Below, one piece after another: positions 1-10,685 of a stretch of 64,000 bases of DNA. How positions within the stretch are numbered: the stretch's first letter is position 1; every line of letters starts with the position of its first letter. Origin of the DNA: Pantoea sp. Brub (GTDB lineage: Bacteria; Pseudomonadota; Gammaproteobacteria; Enterobacterales; Enterobacteriaceae); assembly GCA_016642085.1 (NCBI GenBank), contig VOQV01000005.1, forward strand, positions 1 through 64,000, read 5' to 3'. The notes beneath the pieces are model-generated. The model was not told where the DNA came from, searched no databases, and was given only the letters and a program-made list of their open reading frames with translations. Made by a program: the position numbers and the translations under genes.

Positions 1-254
1 TCTCCGAAAAGTATTCTTTTTGTACACTCAATAAAACTAGGTAAACCATCAATACTTAAATAATTTTTAGTTATTTCATTTGCTAATAAATATTGTTCAG
101 CTTTCTTAACACTTTTCAAAATAGGAGTATCATTATTTTCTGTTTTATAAATACCAATACCTAAGTTTATTTTATTAGGACGTTTATCAACATTAAATAA
201 ATCAGCTAATCCTAAAATTGGATCAGAAGGAGCAAGAGAAGTCAATTCGAACAT
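1..254 (-). CDS. aspC: Aspartate aminotransferase, N-terminal part (truncated by window edge)
   Basis: Reverse complement from 254 reads [66 protein letters not shown]..., strongly AspC-like; next to ompF as in E. coli. Not in ORF track. Confidence 0.93.
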   Translation of the reverse strand, partial: MFELTSLAPSDPILGLADLFNVDKRPNKINLGIGIYKTENNDTPILKSVKKAEQYLLANEITKNYLSIDGLPSFIECTKRILFG

Positions 255-355
255 AAAATATATTCCAAATATGGTAGTAGTTTTTATATAAAATATATAA
301 TAAATTATAAATATAAAAAAATAAATATACTATTAAAAAGATCATAGTATTTTCA

Positions 356-384
356 TATAAAACGGAACTAAAGCTCCGTTTTAT
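356..384 (-). terminator. Rho-independent terminator downstream of porin gene
   Basis: AAAACGGA-actaaagc-TCCGTTTT hairpin with flanking A/T tracts, just 3' of ompF. Confidence 0.75.
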
Positions 385-417
385 ATATTTTAAATATGTG
401 TAAATTACTACTACTTA

Positions 418-1518
418 TTAAAACTTATAACTTATTCCAAGAGCGAACAAGTTATCAATTTTAAGACCAAATTGATTCGGTCTGTTTTTGAAATTTATGC
501 GAAAATCAATAAAAGTTGAAACATTTTTATTAATATTAAATTTTGCACCTACATCAATATATTTAAATAAATAAGTACTACCTAATTCATTAATATTTTT
601 ACCTTTGCAATGCACGTATGCTATAGAAGGACACAGACCGAATTTAAATTGGTATTGAGCTACTAATGCTAAATTCTGTGCTTCTTTAACTAAACCAGAA
701 GTATTATTTGTTGCATTGTCAATACGAACTGCTCTATGACTTTCTCCATATGTTGCCGCTAAATATATATTATGTGCATCATATTTAATGGTTGTTAACC
801 ATTGTTTTGCTCTTTTGTCATCCTCAGCAGGATTTTCACTAAAACTTTTAAATTCATCAGGATCATATTTAATAAAATTATTACCTTCTGCATATGCACC
901 TATAACACCTAAACCCACAGGAGAAACATAAGAACCTAGAATTCCCCAAGTGCTATCTTTAAGTGTGCGGATATAATTATTATCTAAATCTTTTGTTACC
1001 AACTGTACAGCAAAATTAAATCCTTTCAGAAAACCAAAAAGATCTTTATTACGAAAAGTAATTAAATTACTTGAAACATGTCCTAAAGCTGTATTAGTAT
1101 AGCCCAAATCACTGTTAAATATTGGGAATACTTCAGTCCAATTCAGTGCATTACGTATTACACCAAAACTACGTCCATATTCTAGTTCATTTTTACCTAG
1201 TTTTACACCTATAACACCTATAGTGTTTGAAAAATAATCTAATAAACTAACACCATGTTTATTAAAAAAAACATGTCCTACATTTGCATAAACAGATAAA
1301 TCGTAATATAATTTAATTTCTCCGTTTAATTTTACACGTAAATCACATTGTTCTCCTGTCATATCTAGAAATTGTTCAGAATGAAAAAATAACCCTTTAG
1401 CATCTCCAGAAAAATTTAATTTATATTTATCTTTGTTAAAAATCTCTAATGCATTTACTGTATTACTATATATTAAGAAAACAAATATGGCAGCGATAAA
1501 ATTTTTTTGCTTCATCAT
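418..1518 (-). CDS. ompF: General porin (OmpF/OmpC family)
   Basis: Signal peptide then EIFNKDKYKLNFSGDAKGLFFHS..., C-terminal ...ALGISYKF; between aspC and asnS. Confidence 0.85.
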   Translation of the reverse strand: MMKQKNFIAAIFVFLIYSNTVNALEIFNKDKYKLNFSGDAKGLFFHSEQFLDMTGEQCDLRVKLNGEIKLYYDLSVYANVGHVFFNKHGVSLLDYFSNTIGVIGVKLGKNELEYGRSFGVIRNALNWTEVFPIFNSDLGYTNTALGHVSSNLITFRNKDLFGFLKGFNFAVQLVTKDLDNNYIRTLKDSTWGILGSYVSPVGLGVIGAYAEGNNFIKYDPDEFKSFSENPAEDDKRAKQWLTTIKYDAHNIYLAATYGESHRAVRIDNATNNTSGLVKEAQNLALVAQYQFKFGLCPSIAYVHCKGKNINELGSTYLFKYIDVGAKFNINKNVSTFIDFRINFKNRPNQFGLKIDNLFALGISYKF

Positions 1519-1664
1519 TTGTTAACTCCATGGAATTTGTTTATAATAGTTATTATAATTTTATAAATAAAATTATTTACATTTTTTATTGTTACATCAG
1601 ATTAATGATTTTACTACATTGAAATTCTAACCTTTTAAAAATTATTATGTTTTTTATTATTATT

Positions 1665-3065
1665 TTAAAAATTTAAATTATATGGTGTACGTGGGAAAGG
1701 AATAGTGTCTTTTACATTTTTTGTACCTGTCACAAAAGATGTTAAACGTTCAAAACCTAGTCCAAAACCAGAATGAGGTACAGTACCATAACGACGTAAA
1801 TCACGATACCACCAATAATCATCTTGTTTTAAACCTAATTCATTTAAGCGTTTATCTAATATGTTAAGACGTTCTTCTCGTTGTGAACCACCTATAATTT
1901 CTCCAATATCTGATACAAGTATATCCATAGAAGCTACAGTTTTGCCATCTTCATTTAATCGCATATAAAATGCTTTTATATCTTTTGGATAATGTTTAAT
2001 GATCACAGGCAATTTAAAATATGTTTCTACTAGATAACGTTCATGTTCTGATGATAAATCCATACCCCAAACTACTTTAGTTTTAAAAATTTTATTACAA
2101 TTTGATAATATGTTAATAGCTTCATTATAATCAATTTGAATGAAATCATTTTCAATACAATGTTGCAAACGATTTATAATATCTTTTTTAAAATATTTAG
2201 ACAGATATAACATATCTTTGTTTCTTTCTTCAATAGATGATTTAAATACATATTTAAGCATTAATTCTGCTATTTTAGCAACATCATCTATTGAAGCAAA
2301 AGCAACTTCTGGTTCCAACATCCAAAATTCTGCTAAATGACGACTAGTGTTAGAATTTTCAGCACGAAAAGTTGGACCAAAAGTATACACTTTAGATATA
2401 GAACTAGCATAAGTTTCAGCATTTAATTGTCCAGATACTGTTAAAAAAGCTTCTTTTCCAAAAAAATCCTTATTAAAATCAATTTTTCCTGTAGAATTAT
2501 AAGGTAAATTTTCTAAATCTAAAGTAGAAACACGGAACATTTTACCACAACCTTCTGTATCACAAGAAGTAATAATTGGAGTTGGTATCCAAAAATAACC
2601 TCTTTCATGAAAAAAACGATGTAAAGATTGTATTAATGTATGTCTTATACGAGTTATAGCACCAATAAGACTTGTACGTGATCGCAAATGAGCCATATCA
2701 CGTAAATATTCCATAGAATGTTTTTTTGCTGTTATCGGGTAACTATTCGCATTTTCTACCCATCCAACTACTGTTAGTTCTGTTATTTGTATTTCAAACA
2801 TTTGTTTTTTATTTGGAGAATATACTAATTTCCCTATCACAACAACAGAACAACCTGTTGTTAAATGTAAAATTTGTGTTTGATAATTACTAATTGATTT
2901 ATTTGCAATACTTTGTATAGAATCGAAACAAGAACCATCATAAATAGAAATAAATGAAAAACCAGCTTTTGAATCTCTTCTAGTGCGTATCCAACCACGT
3001 ACAGTAATAGTGTCATTGACAGCAACATGACCTTGAAGGATATCCAGAACAGATACTACTCTCAT
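1665..3065 (-). CDS. asnS: Asparaginyl-tRNA synthetase
   Basis: 466 aa; class II aaRS motifs ([43 protein letters not shown]). Confidence 0.96.
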   Translation of the reverse strand: MRVVSVLDILQGHVAVNDTITVRGWIRTRRDSKAGFSFISIYDGSCFDSIQSIANKSISNYQTQILHLTTGCSVVVIGKLVYSPNKKQMFEIQITELTVVGWVENANSYPITAKKHSMEYLRDMAHLRSRTSLIGAITRIRHTLIQSLHRFFHERGYFWIPTPIITSCDTEGCGKMFRVSTLDLENLPYNSTGKIDFNKDFFGKEAFLTVSGQLNAETYASSISKVYTFGPTFRAENSNTSRHLAEFWMLEPEVAFASIDDVAKIAELMLKYVFKSSIEERNKDMLYLSKYFKKDIINRLQHCIENDFIQIDYNEAINILSNCNKIFKTKVVWGMDLSSEHERYLVETYFKLPVIIKHYPKDIKAFYMRLNEDGKTVASMDILVSDIGEIIGGSQREERLNILDKRLNELGLKQDDYWWYRDLRRYGTVPHSGFGLGFERLTSFVTGTKNVKDTIPFPRTPYNLNF

Positions 3066-3521
3066 AAATATCTCGCTTACATTAATTTAATTTACATCAA
3101 ACAAGCAGTATATATATGCATATCATAAATATACTCATATAAAAGTAATTATATTAAGAATAATATTTGTTTACATTCATTAATAATTTATACTATTTTT
3201 TAATTTAAACCATTTATATGTTATATTTCAATATAGATATTATTAAAATTAGAATAATAACATAAAATTACACCATTGAATAATATGTAAAATAGACCAA
3301 CATATTATTAGTGTAATATGACAATATATAATTTATATAGGAATAATCATATTTTTTAAATATTATTTAGTATCTAATAAATATATGCATATATCAACTG
3401 TTTATTTTATTAATTAATATTTATTTTTTTTATAATTAATTATCAAATAATAATATTGTAAATTTAAAATATTAATTTTTAATAATGTAATTATAATTGT
3501 TATAATACATTTCAGGTAAAA

Positions 3522-4538
3522 ATGATGTTTTATCATATTATTCGCAATTTTTTGTTTAAACTGGATCCAGAATTAGCACATAATTTCATACTTAAAAGAT
3601 TTAGTTTTTTTAAAGGAATAAAAATTTTAAAAAAAATATTTTTTCAAGATTTACCTTCTCGTCCAATAAAATGTATGGGATTGAATTTTAAAAATGCACT
3701 AGGTCTTGCTGCTGGTTTAGATAAAAATGCAGAATGTATTGATTTTTTCGGAGCTATGGGTTTTGGTTTTATTGAAGTTGGTACTGTAACACCATATGCT
3801 CAGGTTGGCAATCAAAAACCTCGTTTATTTAATTTAATAGAGGCAGAGGGTATTATTAATAATATGGGTATGAATAACCTTGGTGTAGATAATTTAGTTG
3901 AAAATATTAAAAAAACAAAGTTTAATGGTATTATAGGAATTAATATTAGCAAAAATAAAAATACACCAATTGAAAATAGCAAAGATGATTATCTTATTTG
4001 TATGGAAAAAATTTATATTTATGCTGGATATATTACTGTTAACATTTCTTCACCTAATACACCGTATTTAAGATCACTACAATATGGAGAAATCTTAGAT
4101 GATCTTTTGATTGCAATTAAAAGTAAACAAAAAGAACTAAACATAATACATGCTAAATATGTTCCTATAGTAGTAAAAATTTCACCTGATCTGTCCGAAC
4201 AAGAAATTGTTAAATTATCAGACAGTTTATTACGTAATAACATTGATGGTGTAATTGCAACTAATACTACAATTCAACATGGTTTAGTAGATAGATTACA
4301 ATATTGCAAACAGATTGGAGGATTAAGTGGTCGTCCTTTATATTCACAAAGTAATTTAATTTTGAAATATTTATCTAGAGAAATTAAAGGAAAAATTCCA
4401 ATAATTGGTGCAGGAGGAATTGATTCTCTTATTTCTGCACGTGAAAAAATTATTATTGGCGCTTCTTTAATTCAAATTTATTCTGGATTAATATATAAAG
4501 GACCAAAATTAATAAAAGATATTGTTAAATATCTTTAA
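3522..4538 (+). CDS. pyrD: Dihydroorotate dehydrogenase (quinone)
   Basis: [54 protein letters not shown]. Confidence 0.96.
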   Translation: MMFYHIIRNFLFKLDPELAHNFILKRFSFFKGIKILKKIFFQDLPSRPIKCMGLNFKNALGLAAGLDKNAECIDFFGAMGFGFIEVGTVTPYAQVGNQKPRLFNLIEAEGIINNMGMNNLGVDNLVENIKKTKFNGIIGINISKNKNTPIENSKDDYLICMEKIYIYAGYITVNISSPNTPYLRSLQYGEILDDLLIAIKSKQKELNIIHAKYVPIVVKISPDLSEQEIVKLSDSLLRNNIDGVIATNTTIQHGLVDRLQYCKQIGGLSGRPLYSQSNLILKYLSREIKGKIPIIGAGGIDSLISAREKIIIGASLIQIYSGLIYKGPKLIKDIVKYL

Positions 4539-4643
4539 ATGAACTTTGATAAACTAATAATTAAAAAATATTATAGATGCTAAATATTTTCAGTACTGTT
4601 TATTTACAAAATAATTATTTTATCCTTAAAGGACGGGACATAA

Positions 4644-5903
4644 ATGCATACACCATATGATACTAATAAATGGATGTTATGTCCACAATGTGACTTAATG
4701 GTGAAATTACCTAATGTTTCTTTCATGAATCATTTAAGATGTCCAAGATGTGATACTGTTTTAAAATCTAACTGGTGTCGTTCTTGTAATTTTTATATCA
4801 TTTATGCTTGTATCACTTTATTTATGTTTATATTATCTAATTCATTTCCGTTTATTGATATTAAAATTGCAGGGATTCATGATCAAATTTTATTGAATAA
4901 AATTTCTAAAACTATGATATATGATGGTTATACAATTTTAGCTGCATTCTTTTTTATATTTGTACAATGTATTCCTGCATTTTGTATATGTACAATTATA
5001 TTAATTTTGATTCCAATTAAAATACCTGTCAATATAAAGGTCTTTTTAGCAAGATGTTTATTAAAACTTCGCTGTTGGAATATGTCTGAAATTTTTATGG
5101 CTAGTTTATTAATCAGTTTTGTAAAAATAATGAATTATAGCGATGTTCACTTAAATGTTAGTTTTTGGTTTTGGTGTTTATTTTGTATGTTACAATTGCG
5201 TTTATTTCAACAAATTGATCGTAGATGGTTATGGCAACATATAAAACCAATTCCACAATTAATTGTTAAACCTATAACTGGTATTATTGGATTACATCAA
5301 GGATTACGTTCTTGTCCTTGTTGTACTGCAATTTTGCCTTTAATGAAAAAAAGATGCACAAGATGTAATGCATTAGTTGAATTTCGCCGAAAAAATAGTT
5401 TGCAATGTACATTAGCTCTTTTATTAACTTCATTAATTATTTATATCCCGGTTAATATAATTCCTTTCATGGTTACTGAAATATTTAATATAAAGTATCC
5501 TGCTAGTATTCTTAACAATATATTTATATTATGGGATGATGGTGACTATCTTATAGCATCTTTAATATTTATTGTTAGTGTTATAATACCTTTAATCAAA
5601 ATAATAGCAATTGCATTTTTATGTTGGAATGCTAGTGGTAATGGTAAAAGTAACATTAAGAAAGTTAACTTTATTTATGAAATAATTAAATTTTTTAGCC
5701 GTTGGTCTATGATTGATGTATTTATTATTTCATTTTTATGCACAGTCGTGCATATAGGAAAATTTTTACATATATATCCTTCATATGCTTCAATATTATT
5801 TACAGTAGTAATCATTTTAACTATGTTTTCTGAAATAACGTTTGATCCAAGATTAATATGGGATCGTATTTATGATGATAAAAATAAAGGAATACATAAT
5901 TGA
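4644..5903 (+). CDS. pqiA: Paraquat-inducible protein A family membrane protein
   Basis: Two CxxC zinc-ribbon-like repeats (CPQCDLMV, CPCCTAILP), multi-TM; upstream of pqiB. Confidence 0.9.
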   Translation: MHTPYDTNKWMLCPQCDLMVKLPNVSFMNHLRCPRCDTVLKSNWCRSCNFYIIYACITLFMFILSNSFPFIDIKIAGIHDQILLNKISKTMIYDGYTILAAFFFIFVQCIPAFCICTIILILIPIKIPVNIKVFLARCLLKLRCWNMSEIFMASLLISFVKIMNYSDVHLNVSFWFWCLFCMLQLRLFQQIDRRWLWQHIKPIPQLIVKPITGIIGLHQGLRSCPCCTAILPLMKKRCTRCNALVEFRRKNSLQCTLALLLTSLIIYIPVNIIPFMVTEIFNIKYPASILNNIFILWDDGDYLIASLIFIVSVIIPLIKIIAIAFLCWNASGNGKSNIKKVNFIYEIIKFFSRWSMIDVFIISFLCTVVHIGKFLHIYPSYASILFTVVIILTMFSEITFDPRLIWDRIYDDKNKGIHN

Positions 5904-7534
5904 TAGAATTTGATCAAAAACATGCAAATTTAACTCAAATAAAAAATTGGTCTCCTTCTTGGGTTTTTCCAATTATTACATTATTAATTGGTATCGTAAT
6001 TTTATCTTATTATTTAATTAATTTAGGACCAAAAATAATATTAATTGCTGACGATGCTCAAGGCATAGAACCTGGAAGAACTTTTGTTAAATATCATAAT
6101 GTTAATATTGGTGTTGTATCAAACGTAACTTTAACAAATGATTTAAAACATGTACATATTACAGTTCGTATTAATTCAGGTATGGAAAAATTGTTGCATA
6201 CAGATAGTGTTTTATGGATTGTAAAACCGCAAATTAGAAAAGAAGGTATCAATGCATTAAATACTTTGTTATCAGGATTGTATATTGAAATAAAACCTGG
6301 TACTAGCAATAAAATAAGCAAGTATTACCATTTATTACATGAAGAACCAATGTCATCTTTTCATCTAAAAGGCACTCATGTAACTTTATATAGTGAAAGA
6401 TCCAAACAGCTATCAATTGGTGATCCGGTTTTATTTAAAGGTTATAAAGTTGGAAATGTAGAAGATATTGTTTTAAATACAAACAAACGTATTATAATAT
6501 ACAAATTAATAATTTATTTTCCATATGACAAATTATTAACTACTAATATACGTTTTTGGAAGGATAATGGTATATCTTTAAATTTATCTACATCTGGTAT
6601 GCATGTTGAGATAGAATCACTTGATAGCATTTTTAATGACGGTGTGAATTTTGATGTACAATTGAATTACGATCTAGGTAAAAAAATTATTAAAAATAAT
6701 ACTAAATATTATCTTTTTGACAATCAAGATCATGTCAATAATTCATTATATGATGATTCTATTCGTTATGTATTATTTTTTACAAATTCTATTCGTGGAT
6801 TAAAAGTTGGGGCTCCAGTAGAATTTATGGGTGTTCGTGTTGGAACGGTATCAGAAGTTCCTTTTTTAAAAAGTACATTGAATCAAAAATTACATGATAA
6901 TTATCACATTCCAATATTAATTAACATTGAACCAGTAAGATTTACGAAAATTTTTGGTACTAATTTTAATTTAGAATCATATTTACAAAATACAAATAAA
7001 TATCAAATATATGCTATACTAAAAACAGACAGCTTAATAACTGGTTCTTTATATATTGAATTAGAATATCATAAATCTAAATCATCTAATCAAAAAACAG
7101 AAATGTGTTTTGGATATAAAGTGCTTCCAACTATAAATAATACTTTGAATAGTATTCAAAATAATATATTTACAATGTTAAATAAAATTAGTAGTTTTTC
7201 AACAAATAATAGATTCATTCAAAATATTAAAAAAAATAAATATTTATTGCATGATTTACAGCATGTAATAATTAATGTTAATAAACTTCTAAGTAATAAA
7301 GAAATTGATTTTTTACCAAATGATATGCATCAAGTATTACATCACTTAGACGTTATCATAAAAGCACTAGAACCAGGTTCTTTAGTTTATAGTAAATTTA
7401 CAAGTAATATGAATAACTTAAATCAAGTGCTTAATGAATTACATTCTATTTTTAAAAATTTGCATATTAAAAGTAATGGATTTCTTTCAAAACAAGAATT
7501 ACAACAAGATATTCAACCACATAAGGAAAAGTGA
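5900..7534 (+). CDS. pqiB: MCE-domain lipid transport protein PqiB
   Basis: Repeated MCE domains (GIEPGRTFVKYHNVNIGVV; IGDPVLFKGYKVGNVED; LKVGAPVEFMGVRVGTVSEV); TTG start overlapping pqiA stop. Confidence 0.92.
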   Translation: MIEFDQKHANLTQIKNWSPSWVFPIITLLIGIVILSYYLINLGPKIILIADDAQGIEPGRTFVKYHNVNIGVVSNVTLTNDLKHVHITVRINSGMEKLLHTDSVLWIVKPQIRKEGINALNTLLSGLYIEIKPGTSNKISKYYHLLHEEPMSSFHLKGTHVTLYSERSKQLSIGDPVLFKGYKVGNVEDIVLNTNKRIIIYKLIIYFPYDKLLTTNIRFWKDNGISLNLSTSGMHVEIESLDSIFNDGVNFDVQLNYDLGKKIIKNNTKYYLFDNQDHVNNSLYDDSIRYVLFFTNSIRGLKVGAPVEFMGVRVGTVSEVPFLKSTLNQKLHDNYHIPILINIEPVRFTKIFGTNFNLESYLQNTNKYQIYAILKTDSLITGSLYIELEYHKSKSSNQKTEMCFGYKVLPTINNTLNSIQNNIFTMLNKISSFSTNNRFIQNIKKNKYLLHDLQHVIINVNKLLSNKEIDFLPNDMHQVLHHLDVIIKALEPGSLVYSKFTSNMNNLNQVLNELHSIFKNLHIKSNGFLSKQELQQDIQPHKEK

Positions 7535-8127
7535 TATTGAAAAAGAAACAATTAATCTTTTTTGCTTCATTAATAATGGCAGTATCATGTAGTGATAATA
7601 TAATAAATAATCATTACTATCAATTATCTTATGACGCACAAGATTCTAGATTAATAAAAAAAATCAATGATATAAATAAAAAAACACATCATATAGTATT
7701 GCTAAAACAAATAATAATACCTGACTATTTAGAAGGAAGTGGATTAGTTTACCAAGTTAATGATGTAAAATATCAAGTAGCTAATAATAATTTATGGGCT
7801 ACTCCATTAGATCAACAACTAAAGAAAACAATGATGTTTAGTCTTAATAATTTACTTTCTGGATGGTTAATATCTGATTTACCATTAACACAACACAAAC
7901 AAGAAGAAAATAAATTGACTATTATATTAACTGCTTTTCAAGGACGTTATGATGGAAAAGCAGTAATTAGTGGAGAATGGATATTAGAACGTGCAAATAC
8001 TATTATTAGACATCCTTTTAATATAATTAAATCACAAAAACAAGATGGATATGATGAATTAGTTAGAATGTTATCAATAGGATGGAAAGAACTAGCAAAA
8101 CAAATTGCAGATATTTTAATTAAATAA
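7531..8127 (+). CDS. pqiC: PqiC/YmbA lipoprotein
   Basis: Lipobox-like IMAVSC; GTG start overlapping pqiB stop; operon position. Confidence 0.82.
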   Translation: MILKKKQLIFFASLIMAVSCSDNIINNHYYQLSYDAQDSRLIKKINDINKKTHHIVLLKQIIIPDYLEGSGLVYQVNDVKYQVANNNLWATPLDQQLKKTMMFSLNNLLSGWLISDLPLTQHKQEENKLTIILTAFQGRYDGKAVISGEWILERANTIIRHPFNIIKSQKQDGYDELVRMLSIGWKELAKQIADILIK

Positions 8128-8171
8128 AAAATATAAGATATTAATTTAATATTGATAACAATTTTACTGGT

Positions 8172-8690
8172 TTAGAAATTATTGGTATTTTTAAATAAAC
8201 CAACCTTTAAATCATGAGCAATGTAAATTAATTTGCCATCTACAAATGTTTCTCCATCAGCTACTCCCATAATTAATTTGCGATTAATAATCCGTTTTAA
8301 ATGAATATGATAAGTTACTTGTTTTGATTCTGGAAGAACTTGACCAATAAATTTTACTCGACCTACACCAAGTGCACGACCTTTCCCTTCAGCGTTTAAC
8401 CAACCTAAAAAAAAACCAACTAATTGCCACATAGCATCAAGCCCTAAACAGCCAGGCATAACAGGATCTCCAATAAAATGACAACTGAAAAACCATAAAT
8501 GAGGATTAATATCTAATTCAGCCTCAATATAACCTTTATTATATTTACCACCATTTTTACTCATTTTAATTACACGATCTATCATTAACATATATCCAGA
8601 TGGTAATGGTGGTCCATTTTTTTTAAAAAGTTTACTTGCTCCTGAAAGAATTAAATCTTTTTTATCATAGATCACTTGTTTGTTTATCAT
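8172..8690 (-). CDS. fabA: 3-hydroxydecanoyl-ACP dehydratase
   Basis: 172 aa; [38 protein letters not shown]. Confidence 0.97.
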   Translation of the reverse strand: MINKQVIYDKKDLILSGASKLFKKNGPPLPSGYMLMIDRVIKMSKNGGKYNKGYIEAELDINPHLWFFSCHFIGDPVMPGCLGLDAMWQLVGFFLGWLNAEGKGRALGVGRVKFIGQVLPESKQVTYHIHLKRIINRKLIMGVADGETFVDGKLIYIAHDLKVGLFKNTNNF

Positions 8691-8770
8691 ATTATTTATA
8701 CTTGAATTTATTATATTATTTATTATGAAATTTAGTTTTTTTAAGTTAAATTATTAATATTACAGTTTAA

Positions 8771-10510
8771 TTAAATCCAGGATTTAATTTTATTAAATAT
8801 TATAGGCCAGGTGTATTTTGGTAATATATTTTTTTTATTCAGTCGTTTTTGTATAATAGATAACAAGCAATCTTCTTGTTTTTCCTCATACCATGTTTTT
8901 CCAATTAACAAAGGAAAAGCTTCTTCAGCATGACTAATGGTCCAAATATGGAAATGATTATTTTTAACAGCCATAATTACATTGTTGTTAAGACTGAGAT
9001 GACGTACATTTTGTTGTGGAATAATAACTCCTTGCTTTCCTGTTAATTTACGGTTAAAACAAAGATTAAAAAAAGATTCAATTTTTTCGTTTAAACCACC
9101 AATGGGTTGAACATTCCCTAATTGATCTATAGAACCAGTTACTGCTATTTGTTGATTTATTGGACAATTAGATAAAGCACTTACTATTACACATAAGATT
9201 GCTAAAGAAGCACTGTCACCATCAACTTCAGAATAAGATTGTTCAAAAACTAATGACATGGTAAAAGGTATTTGTTTTTTTAATTTAGCTATTAAATAAG
9301 ATTGTATAATCATAATACTTTTTGTATGAATATTACCACTAAGATCGCATTTACTTTCAACATCAAGAAATTCATTTTCTCCAGGATTTAATACACATGT
9401 AATGCGTAAAGGTAAGCCCCAAATACGCGGATTGCCAGGATATTCAATTATTGATAATCCATTTATTTGCCCTATCACTTCACCTTTAGTTTTAATTACA
9501 ATTTGATCTTTAATAATTTCTTCTTGTATCAAATTATTGAGGTAATTTTCACGCCAAAGACGCATTTCTAAAGATTTACTTAATGATTTTGCATTTAATA
9601 TTTTATTCATAATTAATGCAGATTCACGAAATTGCCGAAGTAACCATATGGGACATAATGGTAATATTTCTTTATCTTTAGTAAAACGTACTCCTTCTTT
9701 AATTAATTCTGGCCAAAAATCTTCTTTAGGTATAGATAAATTGATTTTCTTTAATAAATTTATAGACCAATTATACCATGCTAACATACTAAGATGATCT
9801 ATAATTTTTATAGATTCTTCAAATTGGGTATAGATAGCTATGTTATATGCATCTGAATCCATTGTGCGGAATTTTTCTATAGATGTAATATCACCACAAA
9901 GTATTAGTTTTAATGTTAAAGGCATTGGCGGTATTAATATTGGCAATGGTCCTAAATGATCTTTAGAAATCCATTCAGCATATCCTTGTTCAATAAACCT
10001 TTTTAAATAAAACCACAATAATGGTTTTTCTACTAGAGGTTTCAAAGCAATTATTAAAGTACCTCCATTAGCTCTATGAATAATTCCAGGTTCAAGTTGA
10101 ATATTATTATTATATATGCGTACACAACCAAATAATAACTGCATATTAACCCAATCAGTAAAATAAATTCCACCGTCAGTAGTAAAAGGATTTTTTATAT
10201 CTACAGGAGGACCTAACATAATTTTATTAGATGTAATCTGATAGGTTCCACCAAATAACTTAGAAGATATATTTAAATTATTTTTAGTCATTTGGGCAAC
10301 AATACTAAGATAATCTTTATTTTCTTGGCCGGATACTAATAAAAGAGGAAATCCGTTAATTTGATTTTGGAGACATTGTAAACCATTTAATAATCTAGGC
10401 TGCACAATAGAAAAAAAATCTGTTTCCTTTTCTTGAATAGAAGAGAATATAGATTTATATTTAGAACTATCTGGTTGTAAAACGTCCCATGTAAGTTGAA
10501 TAGTAGTCAA
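8771..10510 (-). CDS. ycbZ: Lon-family protease (YcbZ/LonH)
   Basis: C-terminal Lon protease domain with Ser (DGDSASLA) and Lys (GGLNEKIESFF); next to fabA as in E. coli. Confidence 0.88.
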   Translation of the reverse strand: MTTIQLTWDVLQPDSSKYKSIFSSIQEKETDFFSIVQPRLLNGLQCLQNQINGFPLLLVSGQENKDYLSIVAQMTKNNLNISSKLFGGTYQITSNKIMLGPPVDIKNPFTTDGGIYFTDWVNMQLLFGCVRIYNNNIQLEPGIIHRANGGTLIIALKPLVEKPLLWFYLKRFIEQGYAEWISKDHLGPLPILIPPMPLTLKLILCGDITSIEKFRTMDSDAYNIAIYTQFEESIKIIDHLSMLAWYNWSINLLKKINLSIPKEDFWPELIKEGVRFTKDKEILPLCPIWLLRQFRESALIMNKILNAKSLSKSLEMRLWRENYLNNLIQEEIIKDQIVIKTKGEVIGQINGLSIIEYPGNPRIWGLPLRITCVLNPGENEFLDVESKCDLSGNIHTKSIMIIQSYLIAKLKKQIPFTMSLVFEQSYSEVDGDSASLAILCVIVSALSNCPINQQIAVTGSIDQLGNVQPIGGLNEKIESFFNLCFNRKLTGKQGVIIPQQNVRHLSLNNNVIMAVKNNHFHIWTISHAEEAFPLLIGKTWYEEKQEDCLLSIIQKRLNKKNILPKYTWPIIFNKIKSWI

Positions 10511-10627
10511 TGTATTAATGTTTTAGTTATAAATATGATTATTGTAATATTATTTGCATAATATGCATTATATGTTATATATTCTATATTAGAAATACAA
10601 CTGTAAATTTAAATTTATTATTAACAA

Positions 10628-10669
10628 TAAAAAACCTCCTCTTCAAATTTAGAGAGAAGGCTTTTTTAT
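10628..10669 (-). terminator. Terminator hairpin of ompA
   Basis: aaaacctcctct ... agagagaaggctttttt: imperfect inverted repeat with U-tract on - strand, immediately 3' of ompA. Confidence 0.75.
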
Positions 10670-10685
10670 TTTTAAAGAATTAAAA

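Noticed and set aside
2140-2340. ORF 66 aa (+) inside asnS
   Set aside because: Antisense to a well-supported CDS, low-complexity translation, no recognisable family.
4019-4243. ORF 74 aa (-) inside pyrD
   Set aside because: Antisense shadow ORF.
6094-6321. ORF 75 aa (-) inside pqiB
   Set aside because: Antisense shadow ORF.
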